Shown: piece after piece, positions 1 to 8,761 of the stretch | How the letters are laid out: each line of letters opens with the position of its first letter | How positions within the stretch are numbered: the first letter of the stretch is position 1 | Assembly (NCBI RefSeq): GCF_007992195.1 | Contig: NZ_BJZU01000004.1 | Span: forward strand, 62,001-126,000 | Source of the DNA: Methylobacterium oxalidis | GTDB lineage: Bacteria; Pseudomonadota; Alphaproteobacteria; Rhizobiales; Beijerinckiaceae | Reading direction: 5' to 3' | Length of the DNA stretch: 64,000 bases | Position numbers and translations under genes: made by a program | Notes under the pieces: generated by a model | The model's input: only the letters and a program-made list of their open reading frames with translations | What the model was told of the DNA's origin: nothing | Databases searched by the model: none

Positions 1-653
1 TCCTGCAGGAACTCCTGCACCTCGCGGCCGCGCTCGCCCACGAGGCCGATCACCGCGACGTCGGCCGCGGTGTAGCGGGCGAGCATCGAGAGCAGCACCG
101 ACTTCCCGACGCCGGAGCCCGCAAAGATGCCCATGCGCTGGCCGGCACACATGGTGAGGAAGGTGTTGATGCAGCGCACCCCGAGATCGAGGGGCGGGCC
201 GACGCGGCGGCGGGCGTGGGCGGGCGGCGGGTCGGCCCGCAGCGGGTAGATCGCGGGGCCGGCCGGGAGCGGGCCGAGACCGTCGACCGGCCGGCCGAGC
301 GCGTCGATCACCCGGCCGAGCCAGGCGGCGGAGGGACGGATCGCGCCCGCGGCCTCGTCGCGGACATAGGCCGGGCAGCCGCGGCGCACGCCCTCCAGGG
401 TGCCGAACGGCATGGCGAGCGCCCGGTCCCCCTGGAATCCGATGATCTCGCAGGGCACGAGGCCGGCGCGGCCCGCCCCCTCGACGTCGAGGCGCCCACC
501 GAGTCGCATGGCCGCGACCGGGCCGGCGACCTCGACCAGGAGGCCGCGAATCGCCACGACACGACCGTAAGTTTCAAGAGATTCAACACGTTCAAGCGCT
601 GCGCGCGCCGAGCCGAGGGGCACCCGCATCGGGCGGTGGAGATCGTCCGCCAT
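1..653 (-). CDS. fliI: Flagellum-specific ATP synthase FliI, 5' part only
   Basis: This is the N-terminal 217 residues of the ATPase that powers flagellar type III export; the gene runs off the left edge of the window. An N-terminal beta-barrel-like region is followed by the nucleotide-binding domain with Walker A GSGVGKS at residues 179-185, then the VIGLVGERGREVQEF stretch typical of FliI. The ATG at 653 is the first possible start, because an in-frame TGA lies about 20 bases upstream. GAGAGG precedes it, and a stronger AAGGAGGGAGG lies at 679-689 next to a three-codon reading frame. The gene diverges from ctrA, which suits CtrA control of flagellar genes in alphaproteobacteria (inference). 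Confidence 0.93.
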   Translation of the reverse strand, partial: MADDLHRPMRVPLGSARAALERVESLETYGRVVAIRGLLVEVAGPVAAMRLGGRLDVEGAGRAGLVPCEIIGFQGDRALAMPFGTLEGVRRGCPAYVRDEAAGAIRPSAAWLGRVIDALGRPVDGLGPLPAGPAIYPLRADPPPAHARRRVGPPLDLGVRCINTFLTMCAGQRMGIFAGSGVGKSVLLSMLARYTAADVAVIGLVGERGREVQEFLQ

Positions 654-663
654 CGGGCCTCTC

Positions 664-675
664 TCAACGTTTCAT
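664..675 (-). other. Three-codon leader reading frame before fliI
   Basis: On the minus strand the strong ribosome-binding sequence AAGGAGGGAGG (679-689) is followed by ATG AAA CGT TGA, a Met-Lys-Arg-stop frame that ends 11 bases before the fliI ATG and is out of frame with it. It may be a chance ATG beside a long-spaced fliI ribosome-binding site, or a mini-frame that tunes fliI translation. The sequence alone cannot separate the two. Confidence 0.3.
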
Positions 676-902
676 TTACCTCCCTCCTTAACACTGGCCC
701 CATCGCGCTGACAGCGGGTCCAGGCATGCGCCGGACGGATCATTTTCTTGAACCGTTCCGACAAGTGCGGCGGGCGTGGCAGACGAGCCACAGGCCGCCA
801 GGACTCTTGTCGGAACAGGCACTTGGCGAGGATCGTGTAGGCGGCGCGTGAGGTATCGGACGGTATGAATGAGAACAGACCGTCAACGGCCTCGCGCTCT
901 CG

Positions 903-961
903 GAATCGCGACCATTCAACGAGTGCTTGCAAGCTAGAATCAGGGTTTGTTAACGATTAAC
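903..961 (+). promoter_or_regulatory. Probable ctrA control region: two GANTC sites and a TTAA palindrome
   Basis: GAATC occurs at 903-907 and 937-941, matching the CcrM methylation sequence GANTC. GTTAA-CGA-TTAAC at 949-961 is an inverted repeat built from two TTAA half-sites, separated by three bases rather than the seven of the classic CtrA box. In Caulobacter, ctrA transcription is controlled by GANTC methylation with GcrA and by CtrA itself. The same logic here is inference from motif content and position, 113-171 bases upstream of the ctrA ATG. Confidence 0.5.
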
Positions 962-1073
962 GCATAGCGTTTCACGTCAATGACGAGGGAGCGTCCGTCC
1001 ACAGGCCGGTGGCGGGCGTTTGGCGGGGACGCGTCCGGACGCTGAGACGGCCGTGCTGGGCTGGGGACCGACG

Positions 1074-1775
1074 ATGCGGGTACTTCTGATCGAGGACGAC
1101 AGCGCCACGGCGCAGAGCATCGAACTGATGCTCAAGTCCGAGAACTTCAACACCTACACCACCGACCTCGGTGAGGAGGGCGTCGATCTCGGCAAGCTCT
1201 ACGATTACGACATCATCCTCCTCGACCTGAACCTGCCCGACATGTCGGGCTACGAGGTGCTCCGCTCCCTTCGCGTCGCGAAGGTGAAGACCCCGATCCT
1301 GATTCTGTCCGGCATGGCCGGCATCGAGGACAAGGTGAAGGGCCTCGGCTTCGGCGCCGACGACTACCTGACCAAGCCCTTCCACAAGGACGAGCTCGTC
1401 GCCCGCATCCACGCCATCGTGCGCCGCTCGAAGGGCCACGCCCAGTCGGTGATCACGACGGGCGACCTCATCGTCAACCTCGACCAGAAGACCGTCGAGG
1501 TCTCCGGCTCGCGGGTGCACCTCACCGGCAAGGAGTACCAGATGCTGGAACTCCTCTCGCTCCGGAAGGGCACGACCCTGACGAAGGAGATGTTCCTCAA
1601 CCACCTCTACGGCGGCATGGACGAGCCCGAGCTGAAGATCATCGACGTCTTCATCTGCAAGCTGCGCAAGAAGCTCGCCAACGCCAGCCAGGGCAAGAAC
1701 TACATCGAGACGGTCTGGGGTCGCGGCTACGTGCTGCGCGAGCCCGTCGACGGCGAGGAGCGGATCGCCGTCTGA
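1074..1775 (+). CDS. ctrA: Cell-cycle response regulator CtrA
   Basis: A 233-residue OmpR-family DNA-binding response regulator and master regulator of the alphaproteobacterial cell cycle and of motility. The receiver domain starts MRVLLIEDD and carries the phospho-acceptor Asp51 in LLDLNLPD. The C-terminal winged helix includes [12 protein letters not shown] and the recognition region [14 protein letters not shown], which is near-invariant in CtrA orthologues. The start at 1074 matches the conserved N-terminus; a TTG start 54 bases earlier would add residues unlike the family. It is monocistronic, with its own terminator. ChpT, which would phosphorylate it, is encoded about 8 kb away on the other strand. 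Confidence 0.96.
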   Translation: MRVLLIEDDSATAQSIELMLKSENFNTYTTDLGEEGVDLGKLYDYDIILLDLNLPDMSGYEVLRSLRVAKVKTPILILSGMAGIEDKVKGLGFGADDYLTKPFHKDELVARIHAIVRRSKGHAQSVITTGDLIVNLDQKTVEVSGSRVHLTGKEYQMLELLSLRKGTTLTKEMFLNHLYGGMDEPELKIIDVFICKLRKKLANASQGKNYIETVWGRGYVLREPVDGEERIAV

Positions 1776-1807
1776 TCCGGCGCGTCGCTCCCCTCCCCTC
1801 GCGAACG

Positions 1808-1831
1808 GCCCCGCCTCGGCGGGGCTTTTTC
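1808..1831 (+). terminator. Rho-independent terminator after ctrA
   Basis: GCCCCGCC-TC-GGCGGGGC forms a strong stem followed by CTTTTTC, 33 bases after the ctrA stop. Confidence 0.85.
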
Positions 1832-1856
1832 GTTGGCCCTCGCCTGAGCGTCCGAC

Positions 1857-2918
1857 TCAGGGAATCAGGCGGTCGGCCCTGAGCCGGGCGAACAGGTCGG
1901 AGAAGGCCTCGTCGGTCGCCTGGTAGTCGAGGAAGCCGAGGCGGCGGCTCCTGGACATGTCGGTGACGACCTCGATCGGGCGGCCGAGATCCGCGTCCGT
2001 GTGCCAGGCCGAGGCGAGGCGGGCGAGGTCCGGCTCCGCGAGCCCGTGCCGGGCCGCGATCTCCGCCCAGACCGTAGCATCGCCCGCCATCTGCTCCTCC
2101 AGCGGCCGCACCGTGCCGTCGAAGGGGGCGGGCTCAAGGCCGAACCACGCGGCGATCCGGCCCCACATCCAGCTCCAGCGAAACACGTCGCCGTTCACGA
2201 CGTTGAAGGCCGTGTCGGCCGCCTGCGGGCTCGTCGCTGCCCAGAGGATGTGGCGGGCGAGGAGGCGCGCGTCGGTCATGTCGGTGAGCCCGTTCCACTG
2301 GGCCGCCGAGCCCGGGAAGCGGAAGGGGCGGCCGGTCTCCCGGCAGATCGTGGCGTAGACGGCGAGCGTGGTGCCCATGTTCATGGCGTTGCCGACCGCC
2401 TTGCCGATGATCGTGTGCGGGCGGTGGACGCTCCAGCGGAATCCGTCGCGGGCGGCGGCCTCGAAAATGGCGTCCTCCTGCGCATAGTAGAAGTTCGGCA
2501 CCTCGAGACGGCCCTGCTCCTCGCGGAACGGGGTCTCTGGCAGGCGGCCCTGCCCGTAGGCCTCGAAGGGGCCGAGATAGTGCTTGAGCCCGGTGACGAG
2601 GGCGACGTGCCGCAGCGAGCCCGCGGGCTCGAGCGCCGCGATCACGTTCCGAACCATCGCGCCGTTGACCGCGATCATCTCGGCCTCCGTCGCCCGGCGC
2701 GACCAGGTCGCCAGGACGAGATGGGTCGGGCTCAGTTCGGAGAGGGCCGCACGCAGGGCCTCCGGTTCCTGGAGGTCCGCCGCCACCGGCCTGACGCCGG
2801 TGCGCTGCAGAGGATTGCGGGCAAGGCCGGCGACCCGCCATCCCTGCGCCACGAGCAGGTCGGCGACCGCGTTGCCGACGATCCCGCTCGCGCCCACGAT
2901 CAGTGCGCTGCCCGCCAT
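1857..2918 (-). CDS. SDR-family NAD(P)-dependent oxidoreductase, PRISE (progesterone 5-beta-reductase/iridoid synthase-like) type
   Basis: A 353-residue extended short-chain dehydrogenase. The Rossmann motif is ALIVGASGIVG at residues 4-14. NFYYAQEDAIFE carries the Tyr region and WSVHRPHTIIG follows; both are characteristic of the PRISE/VEP1 group, in which the usual YxxxK motif is altered. These enzymes reduce activated C=C bonds of enones and related compounds with NAD(P)H; the substrate here cannot be read from sequence. It stands alone, convergent with ctrA, 109 bases beyond cheR, and is probably transcribed from its own promoter. Confidence 0.85.
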   Translation of the reverse strand: MAGSALIVGASGIVGNAVADLLVAQGWRVAGLARNPLQRTGVRPVAADLQEPEALRAALSELSPTHLVLATWSRRATEAEMIAVNGAMVRNVIAALEPAGSLRHVALVTGLKHYLGPFEAYGQGRLPETPFREEQGRLEVPNFYYAQEDAIFEAAARDGFRWSVHRPHTIIGKAVGNAMNMGTTLAVYATICRETGRPFRFPGSAAQWNGLTDMTDARLLARHILWAATSPQAADTAFNVVNGDVFRWSWMWGRIAAWFGLEPAPFDGTVRPLEEQMAGDATVWAEIAARHGLAEPDLARLASAWHTDADLGRPIEVVTDMSRSRRLGFLDYQATDEAFSDLFARLRADRLIP

Positions 2919-3027
2919 GTCCGATCCCTTCCTCCGGTGCCTCGTTCGAGGCGCCAGTTAGGGAGGAACGGCCGGTGCCGCCAGCGGCAGCGCGGCGATG
3001 AGCGGGCTGCGCCGCCCTCCCCTGCCC

Positions 3028-3894
3028 TCAGCGCAGGGCGGCGAAGCGCAGGGGGCGGGCGGCGGGTTCGGCGGCCCGGGCGCCCGGCGGGTGGCCGTAG
3101 AGGCCCCGGTGCTCCGGGTTCGGCGCGAGGCGGTCGGTCAGGCCGATCACGGTCTCGGCGGCGCCGAGCAGCAGCGCCCCGTCCGGCGCGAGGCTCGCCG
3201 CGAGCCGGGCGAGCACGTCGGCCTTCGTCGGCGCGTCGAAGTAGATCAGCACGTTGCGGCAGTAGATGATGTCGAACTGTCCGAGCGCGTCGAACGGATG
3301 CAGCAGGTTGAGCTGCCGGTAATCGACCATGCTGCGGATCGCAGGCGCGATGTGCCACTGCTCGCCGACCTGGGTAAAGTACTTGAGCAGCATCTGAACC
3401 GGCAGGCCGCGTTGCACCTCGAAGTGGCTGTAGAGCCCGAGCTTCGCCTTCTCGATCACCTCGGTGGAGAGGTCGGTGGCCACGATCTCGACCTGCCAGC
3501 CCTGGAGGCGGGGAGCCGCCTCCTGGAGCAGGATCGCCAGTGAGTAGGGTTCCTGGCCGGTCGACGAGGCCGCGCACCAGATCCGCAGGCGACGCTGCGC
3601 CGCCCGGCGGGTGAGCGCCTGCGGCAGCAGGGTCTCCCGGAACAGGTCGAAGGGCACGCGGTCGCGGAAGAAGAAGGTCTCGTTCGTGGTCATGGCCTCG
3701 ACCACCGCGCGCTCGATGGCCGAGTCGCGGGAGACCTTCAGGGCGCCGACGAGATCGCCGAGCGAGGCGAGCCCGAAGCGGCGGCAGACCGGCCCGAGGC
3801 GGCTCTCGACGAGGTAGCGCTTCTCCGCGGTGAGCGCGAGGCCGGAGCGCTGCTTGAGGTAGCCGCGCAGGAAGTCGAACTCGAGTTCGGTCAT
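3028..3894 (-). CDS. cheR: Chemotaxis protein methyltransferase CheR
   Basis: A 288-residue S-adenosylmethionine-dependent methyltransferase that methylates glutamates on chemoreceptors. It has an all-helical N-terminal domain (MTELEFDFLRGYL), TTNETFFFRD, the SAM-binding GQEPYSLAILL, ATDLSTEVIEKAK and DIIYCRNVLIYFD. The start ATG overlaps the cheB stop in ATGA, implying translational coupling. It is last in the leftward chemotaxis run. An 8-base inverted repeat (3011-3018/3035-3042) spans the stop codon but has no U-tract. Confidence 0.95.
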   Translation of the reverse strand: MTELEFDFLRGYLKQRSGLALTAEKRYLVESRLGPVCRRFGLASLGDLVGALKVSRDSAIERAVVEAMTTNETFFFRDRVPFDLFRETLLPQALTRRAAQRRLRIWCAASSTGQEPYSLAILLQEAAPRLQGWQVEIVATDLSTEVIEKAKLGLYSHFEVQRGLPVQMLLKYFTQVGEQWHIAPAIRSMVDYRQLNLLHPFDALGQFDIIYCRNVLIYFDAPTKADVLARLAASLAPDGALLLGAAETVIGLTDRLAPNPEHRGLYGHPPGARAAEPAARPLRFAALR

Positions 3895-5060
3895 GCGGGC
3901 TGTCCCGAGATGAGGGCGCGGAGCGCCGGCCCGAGCTCGCCGAGCGGCAGGATGGCCTGGGCGAGCCCGGCCTTGGCGACGCTGCCCGGCATGCCCCAGA
4001 CGGTGCTCGTCGCCTCGTCCTGGGCAAGAACCGGCCCGCCGGCCTCCACCAGGGCGCGGGCTCCGTTGGTCCCGTCCGATCCCATGCCGGTGAGGATCAC
4101 CGAGACGGTGGCGGCCCCGAACAGGGCGGCCGCATCCTGGAACAGGACGTCGACGGCCGGACGGCAGAAGTTCACGGGCGGTCCGTCGTCGAGGCGGATC
4201 GTCGTCTCGCGGCCAGCGCCGCCCTGGAGGCGCATGTGGCGCCCGCCCGGCGCCACGTAGATGCGGCCTGGAAGGAGCGGCTCGTCGGCCTTGCCCTCGG
4301 CCGCCGGCAGGCCCGTACGGGCCCCGAGATGCTCGGCGAAGACCGCCGTGAAGACGGGGGGCATGTGCTGCACGATGAGCGTCGGCAGGCGGCGCAGGGT
4401 CGCGGCGCCGATCTTCTCCAGCACCTCGCCGACGGCGCGGGGACCGCCCGTCGAGGAGCCGATCAGGAACGCCTTCGGCGGCACGGCGCTGCGCGCCTTC
4501 GGGCGCAGGGCGATCGGCGCCGGGGCGCGCGCCGGCAGGGGCGCCGGCGCCGGGGCGGCCGCAGCGCCGGCATGCGGGGTCGGAGCCACGCCCCTGCGGC
4601 GGGCGCGCGACCCGCCGAACAGGCGCACGCGCTCGATCAGCTCGACGCGGAACGCGTCCGACGTGGTGACGCCGCGGTTGCTCTCGGGCTTGGCGAGATA
4701 ATCGACGGCGCCGAGGGCTAGGCATTTGAGGGAGATGTCGGCGTTGCGCGTCGTCAGCGTCGACATCATCACGACCTGGAGGCCGGGCGAGCGGGCGAGC
4801 AGCAGGGGCAGCGCCTGCGTGCCGTCGAGCTCGGGCATGTCGATGTCGAGGAGCACCACGTCGGGGTCGTGGCGGGCCATCATCTCGAGCGCGATGCGCC
4901 CATTCGCGGCGGTGCCGACCACGGCGAAGCCCGCCTCGCCGATCCAGCGCGCGACGAGGCCGCGGACCACCGCCGAATCGTCCGCGATCAGCACCCGGAT
5001 CTGGCCCGGCGCGGCGTTGCCCCCCGGTGCGGGCGGGTGGAGAGCGGTGGCTGCCAGCAT
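3891..5060 (-). CDS. cheB: Chemotaxis response regulator protein-glutamate methylesterase CheB
   Basis: A 389-residue two-domain enzyme that demethylates and deamidates chemoreceptors when phosphorylated by CheA. The receiver domain has phospho-acceptor Asp72 (LLDIDMP). An Ala/Pro-rich linker leads to the methylesterase domain with the catalytic triad in GSSTGGP, QHMPP and LTGMGSDG. The ATG at 5060 begins about 20 residues ahead of IRVLIADDSAVV; a longer frame would add an Arg-rich leader not typical of CheB. It overlaps cheR by four bases and lies 98 bases after cheY. Confidence 0.95.
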   Translation of the reverse strand: MLAATALHPPAPGGNAAPGQIRVLIADDSAVVRGLVARWIGEAGFAVVGTAANGRIALEMMARHDPDVVLLDIDMPELDGTQALPLLLARSPGLQVVMMSTLTTRNADISLKCLALGAVDYLAKPESNRGVTTSDAFRVELIERVRLFGGSRARRRGVAPTPHAGAAAAPAPAPLPARAPAPIALRPKARSAVPPKAFLIGSSTGGPRAVGEVLEKIGAATLRRLPTLIVQHMPPVFTAVFAEHLGARTGLPAAEGKADEPLLPGRIYVAPGGRHMRLQGGAGRETTIRLDDGPPVNFCRPAVDVLFQDAAALFGAATVSVILTGMGSDGTNGARALVEAGGPVLAQDEATSTVWGMPGSVAKAGLAQAILPLGELGPALRALISGQPA

Positions 5061-5158
5061 GGGGGGTACGCCTCGGATACGCGTCGCGGAGTCGGTGCGG
5101 CGGTCTCGGTGCCGCGGGGCTCGAACCACCGCGGCGTCGGCACGGCCGGGACTGGAGC

Positions 5159-5539
5159 TCAGGCCGCCTTCGCCTCCGCGAGGCCGACCTGCTCCAGCTT
5201 CGCCGTCAGGATGTCCCGGTCGAAGGGTTTCATGATGTACTCGTCGGCGCCCGCGTGCAGGGCGCGGGCGATGGCGCCGACGTCGTTCTCGGTGGTGCAG
5301 AACAGCACCTTCGGCACCGTGCCGCCCGGTGCCTGCCGCAGGGCCCGGAGGAAGGCGTAGCCGTCCATGTTCGGCATGTTCCAGTCGAGAATGATCGCGT
5401 CCGGCATCGCCTCGGTGCAGCGGTCGAGGGCCTTTGCGCCGTCCTCGGCCTCGATCACCCGGAGGCCGAGCGTCTCGACGATGCGGCGGGCGACCTTCCG
5501 GATCACGGCGGAATCGTCGACGACGAGGCAGGTCTTCAT
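5159..5539 (-). CDS. cheY: Chemotaxis response regulator CheY
   Basis: A 126-residue single-domain receiver. Acidic residues are in VVDDS (8-9), the phospho-acceptor is Asp52 in LDWNMP, the conserved Thr lies in FCTTEND, and Lys is in YIMKPFD. The ATG at 5539 is chosen because GAGGAG sits six bases upstream. It is the diffusible output of CheA toward the flagellar switch, although single-domain receivers in alphaproteobacteria can also act as phosphate sinks. It lies 26 bases after cheW in the same operon. Confidence 0.93.
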   Translation of the reverse strand: MKTCLVVDDSAVIRKVARRIVETLGLRVIEAEDGAKALDRCTEAMPDAIILDWNMPNMDGYAFLRALRQAPGGTVPKVLFCTTENDVGAIARALHAGADEYIMKPFDRDILTAKLEQVGLAEAKAA

Positions 5540-5565
5540 GGTGCTCCTCACCCTAGCGCGTGCGA

Positions 5566-6054
5566 TCAGGCGGCGACCGAGCCGCGCCGCTCACCCCCGA
5601 AGGCGAGGAGCGCGTCGACGTCGAGGATGACGAGCAGGCGCCCGTCCAGGCGGTGCACGCCGAGCGCGAGGTCGCGCCAGCGGGCGTCGAGATTGATCGG
5701 GACGGCCTCGTGCGTGTCGACGCCGAGCTTCAGCACCTCGCCGACGCCGTCGACCACGAGGGCGAAGGTCTCGCCGCCCTGCTCCAGGCCGATGGCCATC
5801 TTGTTGCCCTCGGTGTCGGAAGGCGGCAGCCCGAGGCGGCGGCGCAGGCAGACGGCGGTGACGACGCGACCGCGCAGGTTGAGGAGGCCGACGATCTCCG
5901 GCGGCGAGAGCGGTACCGGCGTGACGCCCGCCGGGATGAAGACGTCGTGCACGCGGTTGATCGCGAGCCCGAACATGGTCTCGCCGACGAAGACGGTGAC
6001 GAACTCGGCGGTCGCGCCGGCCTCGGCGGCGTTGGTGTTGGCGGCCTGCATCAT
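5566..6054 (-). CDS. cheW: Chemotaxis coupling protein CheW
   Basis: A 162-residue CheW-domain protein that links chemoreceptors to CheA. Typical elements are FVTVFVGETMFGLAINRVHDVF, IVGLLNLRGRVVTAVCLRRRLG and FALVVDGVGEVLKLG. There are two adjacent ATG codons (6054, 6051); CCGGAG about eight bases upstream suits the first. It starts 22 bases after the cheA stop, consistent with one transcript. Confidence 0.94.
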   Translation of the reverse strand: MMQAANTNAAEAGATAEFVTVFVGETMFGLAINRVHDVFIPAGVTPVPLSPPEIVGLLNLRGRVVTAVCLRRRLGLPPSDTEGNKMAIGLEQGGETFALVVDGVGEVLKLGVDTHEAVPINLDARWRDLALGVHRLDGRLLVILDVDALLAFGGERRGSVAA

Positions 6055-6076
6055 GGTCAAACTCCGGAATCCGAGC

Positions 6077-8761
6077 TCAGGCGGCGTGCGCGAGGGTGAC
6101 GGCGTCGACCTCGGCGAGCGCCGAGATCAGGCCGGAGCGGTCGAACTTGGCGACGAGGTCGCTGATGGCGAGCGAGCGGGCGCGCTCCACCGCGTCGGCG
6201 GCGACGGATCCCGTCAGCGCAATCACGGGCAGGCCCGCGAGGCGCGGGTCGGCCCCGCGCATGGCGGCGACGAGGTCGAAGCCGCTGCGGCCCGGCATCT
6301 CGAGGTCGGTCACCACGATGTCGATGCGGGTATTGGCCTGCAGGGCGGCGAGCGCCTGCTCGGCGCTCTCGGCCGAGACCACCGCGTAGCCAGCCGCCTT
6401 GAGGACGGGGGTGAGCATGTCGCGGAAGAAGGCGGAATCGTCCACGAGGAGCAGGGTCGAGCCGCGCTTCTCGCTCTTCTTCGGCCCCCGCGCCCAGTCG
6501 TCGTAGGCGAGCGGCAGGAAGTGGGCGATGTTGATGATGTCGGTCGCCCGGCCGCGCAGGACCGCGGAGCCGATCAGGTCCGAGCGCTCGGCGGTGATCT
6601 CGATGTCGAGGCGCTCCTCGACGATGTCGACGATCTCGTCGACCACGAGGCCCATCGCCCGCTCGCCGTCCGAGAACACGACGAGCGCCTGGGTGCCCTC
6701 CTGTCGAATCGAGATCGCCTCGTCGGCCGGGACCAGCGGCATCAGGCGGCCGCGATACTGGATGAGCGGGCGCCCGCCGAGCCACTCGACCTTGGACGCA
6801 TCGATCTCTTCGAGCCGCGTGACGAGGGAGAGCGGCACAGCCTTGAAGGTGCCCCCGCCGCCCTTGAAGACGAGGAGCGTCGCCTTGGCGTCGCCGGCCT
6901 CGGTCTCCTCGACCTCGGCGTCGACCGGGATCGAGCCGGCCTGCGCGCTCTGGCTCACCTGACGCGCGACGCCGTTCGGGTCGACGATCAGGACCACGGC
7001 GCCGTCGCCGAGGATCGTATTGCCGGCAAACAGCGGGATGTGGCGCAGCTTCGAGGACATCGGCTTCACGACGATCTCCTCCGTGTGGAAGACCTCGTCG
7101 ACGAGGATGCCGAAGCGCTGGCGGCCGACCTGCGCCACCACCACGAAGCCGCTGTCGATGTCGGCTCCGTCGTCCTGGCCGAGCAGGCCCGTGAGCGTCA
7201 CGATGGGCAGCAGGCGCTCGCGCAGGCGCAGCACCGGCGAGCCGTTGATGCGCTCGATGCGCTGACCGGAGGTCTTGTCGACGCGCACCAGTTCCAGCAC
7301 CGCGACCTGGGGCACCGCGAAGCGGTTCTCGCCGGCCTTGACGATGAGCGCCGCGACGATGGCCAGCGTCAGCGGGATCTTGATCGTGAAGGTGGTGCCG
7401 CGGCCGAGCTGCGTGTTGATGTCGATGACGCCGCCGATCGTCTCGATGTTCGTCTTGACGACGTCCATGCCCACGCCCCGGCCCGAGACCGAGGTGACGG
7501 CCTTGGCGGTCGAGAAGCCGGCGTGGAAGATGAACTTCGCGACCTGCGCGTCCGTCATCTTCTCGATGTCGGCCTGGGAGGCGACGCCGCGCTCCACCGC
7601 CTTGCGGCGGATGGCGGCGAGGTCGAGGCCCTTGCCGTCGTCCGAGATCTCGATCGTGATGGTGCCGCCCTCGTGGTAGGCGGCGAGCCGGATGGTGCCG
7701 CGGGCGGGCTTGCCGGCGGCCTTGCGCTCGGCCGTCGACTCGATGCCGTGGTCAGCCGAGTTGCGCACCATGTGGGTGAGCGGGTCCTTGATGACCTCGA
7801 GCACCTGACGGTCGAGCTCCGTCTCGGCGCCCTGCATCACGAGCTCGATCTGCTTGCCGAGCTCGGCCGAGAGGTCGCGCACCACCCGCGGCAGCTTCTG
7901 CCAAGCGTTGCCGATCGGCTGCATGCGCGTCTTCATGACGCCTTCCTGCAGCTCGGCCGTCACGTGGCTGAGGCGCTGCAGCGGCACCTTGTAGCTGGTG
8001 TCGTCGTGGCGGCGGGCGATCTCGAGGAGCTGGTTGCGGGTCAGCACCAGCTCGGAGACCATCGTCATCAGGTGCTCGAGCGTGTCGACGTTCACGCGGA
8101 TCGTCTGCACCTTGCTGACGCCGGCCTCGCCCTCGGCCGAGGCGGCTTCTGGCACGGCGGATTTCGGAGCCGGTGCCGGGGTCGGCTCGGCCGGAGCCTC
8201 GGCCATCGCGGGGACGGCGGCGGGCTCGGGCAGGGCCGGCTCGTGCGCGAAATCATCGGGGCCAGGGGCTGCCAGGAAGGCCGCCTCAAGGTCGTCGAGG
8301 GAGACCTCGCCGGGCTTCAGCTCGCGGACGACGGGATCCGGCAAGGCAGGCGGGGGTGCGGGCACCGCCGCAGGCGCCGGCTCGGCCTCGCCCTCGGACA
8401 TCTTCTCCAGCGCGCCAATCAGGTCCTCGTCGGAGCCCGCCGGCTCGGCGCCGGTGGCCTCGAGGTCGGCGAGGATCGCCTTGAGGCGGTCGAGGGTCGA
8501 CAGGATGAGCGTGACGGACGCCTGGGTGGCCGGCAGGCCGTCGCGGAATCGGCCCATCAGCGTCTCGGCAGCGTGCGCCAGTGCCTCCAGGCGGGGCAGG
8601 CCGAGGAAGCCGCAGGTACCCTTGATGGTGTGGACGAGGCGGAAGATGTTGCGCAGGATCTGCTGATTGTTCGGGTCCTGCTCGAACCGCACCAGCTCGG
8701 TGTCGACAGTGTCGAGATGCTCACTGCTCTCGGTCAGAAACTCACGCAGCAAGTCGTCCAT
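6077..8761 (-). CDS. cheA: Hybrid chemotaxis histidine kinase CheA with C-terminal receiver
   Basis: An 894-residue CheA. The N-terminal HPt domain carries phospho-acceptor His44 in HTIKGTCGF. A Pro/Ala-rich linker leads to dimerisation and kinase domains with HMVRNSADHGIE (N box), DDGKGLD, GRGVGMDVV and GRGTTFTIKIPL. Two CheW-like segments follow, roughly residues 505-640 and 660-770. The last about 120 residues are a receiver domain (LLLVDDSAFFRD, phospho-acceptor Asp819 in TDLEMPG). Such CheA-receiver hybrids occur in Frz-like and other non-classical pathways, where the fused receiver may act as a phosphate sink. The ATG at 8761 matches the conserved MDDLLREFLTES start. Confidence 0.95.
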   Translation of the reverse strand: MDDLLREFLTESSEHLDTVDTELVRFEQDPNNQQILRNIFRLVHTIKGTCGFLGLPRLEALAHAAETLMGRFRDGLPATQASVTLILSTLDRLKAILADLEATGAEPAGSDEDLIGALEKMSEGEAEPAPAAVPAPPPALPDPVVRELKPGEVSLDDLEAAFLAAPGPDDFAHEPALPEPAAVPAMAEAPAEPTPAPAPKSAVPEAASAEGEAGVSKVQTIRVNVDTLEHLMTMVSELVLTRNQLLEIARRHDDTSYKVPLQRLSHVTAELQEGVMKTRMQPIGNAWQKLPRVVRDLSAELGKQIELVMQGAETELDRQVLEVIKDPLTHMVRNSADHGIESTAERKAAGKPARGTIRLAAYHEGGTITIEISDDGKGLDLAAIRRKAVERGVASQADIEKMTDAQVAKFIFHAGFSTAKAVTSVSGRGVGMDVVKTNIETIGGVIDINTQLGRGTTFTIKIPLTLAIVAALIVKAGENRFAVPQVAVLELVRVDKTSGQRIERINGSPVLRLRERLLPIVTLTGLLGQDDGADIDSGFVVVAQVGRQRFGILVDEVFHTEEIVVKPMSSKLRHIPLFAGNTILGDGAVVLIVDPNGVARQVSQSAQAGSIPVDAEVEETEAGDAKATLLVFKGGGGTFKAVPLSLVTRLEEIDASKVEWLGGRPLIQYRGRLMPLVPADEAISIRQEGTQALVVFSDGERAMGLVVDEIVDIVEERLDIEITAERSDLIGSAVLRGRATDIINIAHFLPLAYDDWARGPKKSEKRGSTLLLVDDSAFFRDMLTPVLKAAGYAVVSAESAEQALAALQANTRIDIVVTDLEMPGRSGFDLVAAMRGADPRLAGLPVIALTGSVAADAVERARSLAISDLVAKFDRSGLISALAEVDAVTLAHAA

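Larger units (their letters stand above)
654..1073. other. Divergent fliI/ctrA intergenic region
   Basis: About 420 bases without a credible gene separate fliI (left) and ctrA (right). The ctrA-proximal half is less GC-rich and holds two GAATC sites and a GTTAA/TTAAC palindrome, annotated separately. The fliI-proximal part holds the mini-frame and a TTAACAC sequence at 688-694. Longer frames here have no recognisable protein features. Confidence 0.6.
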
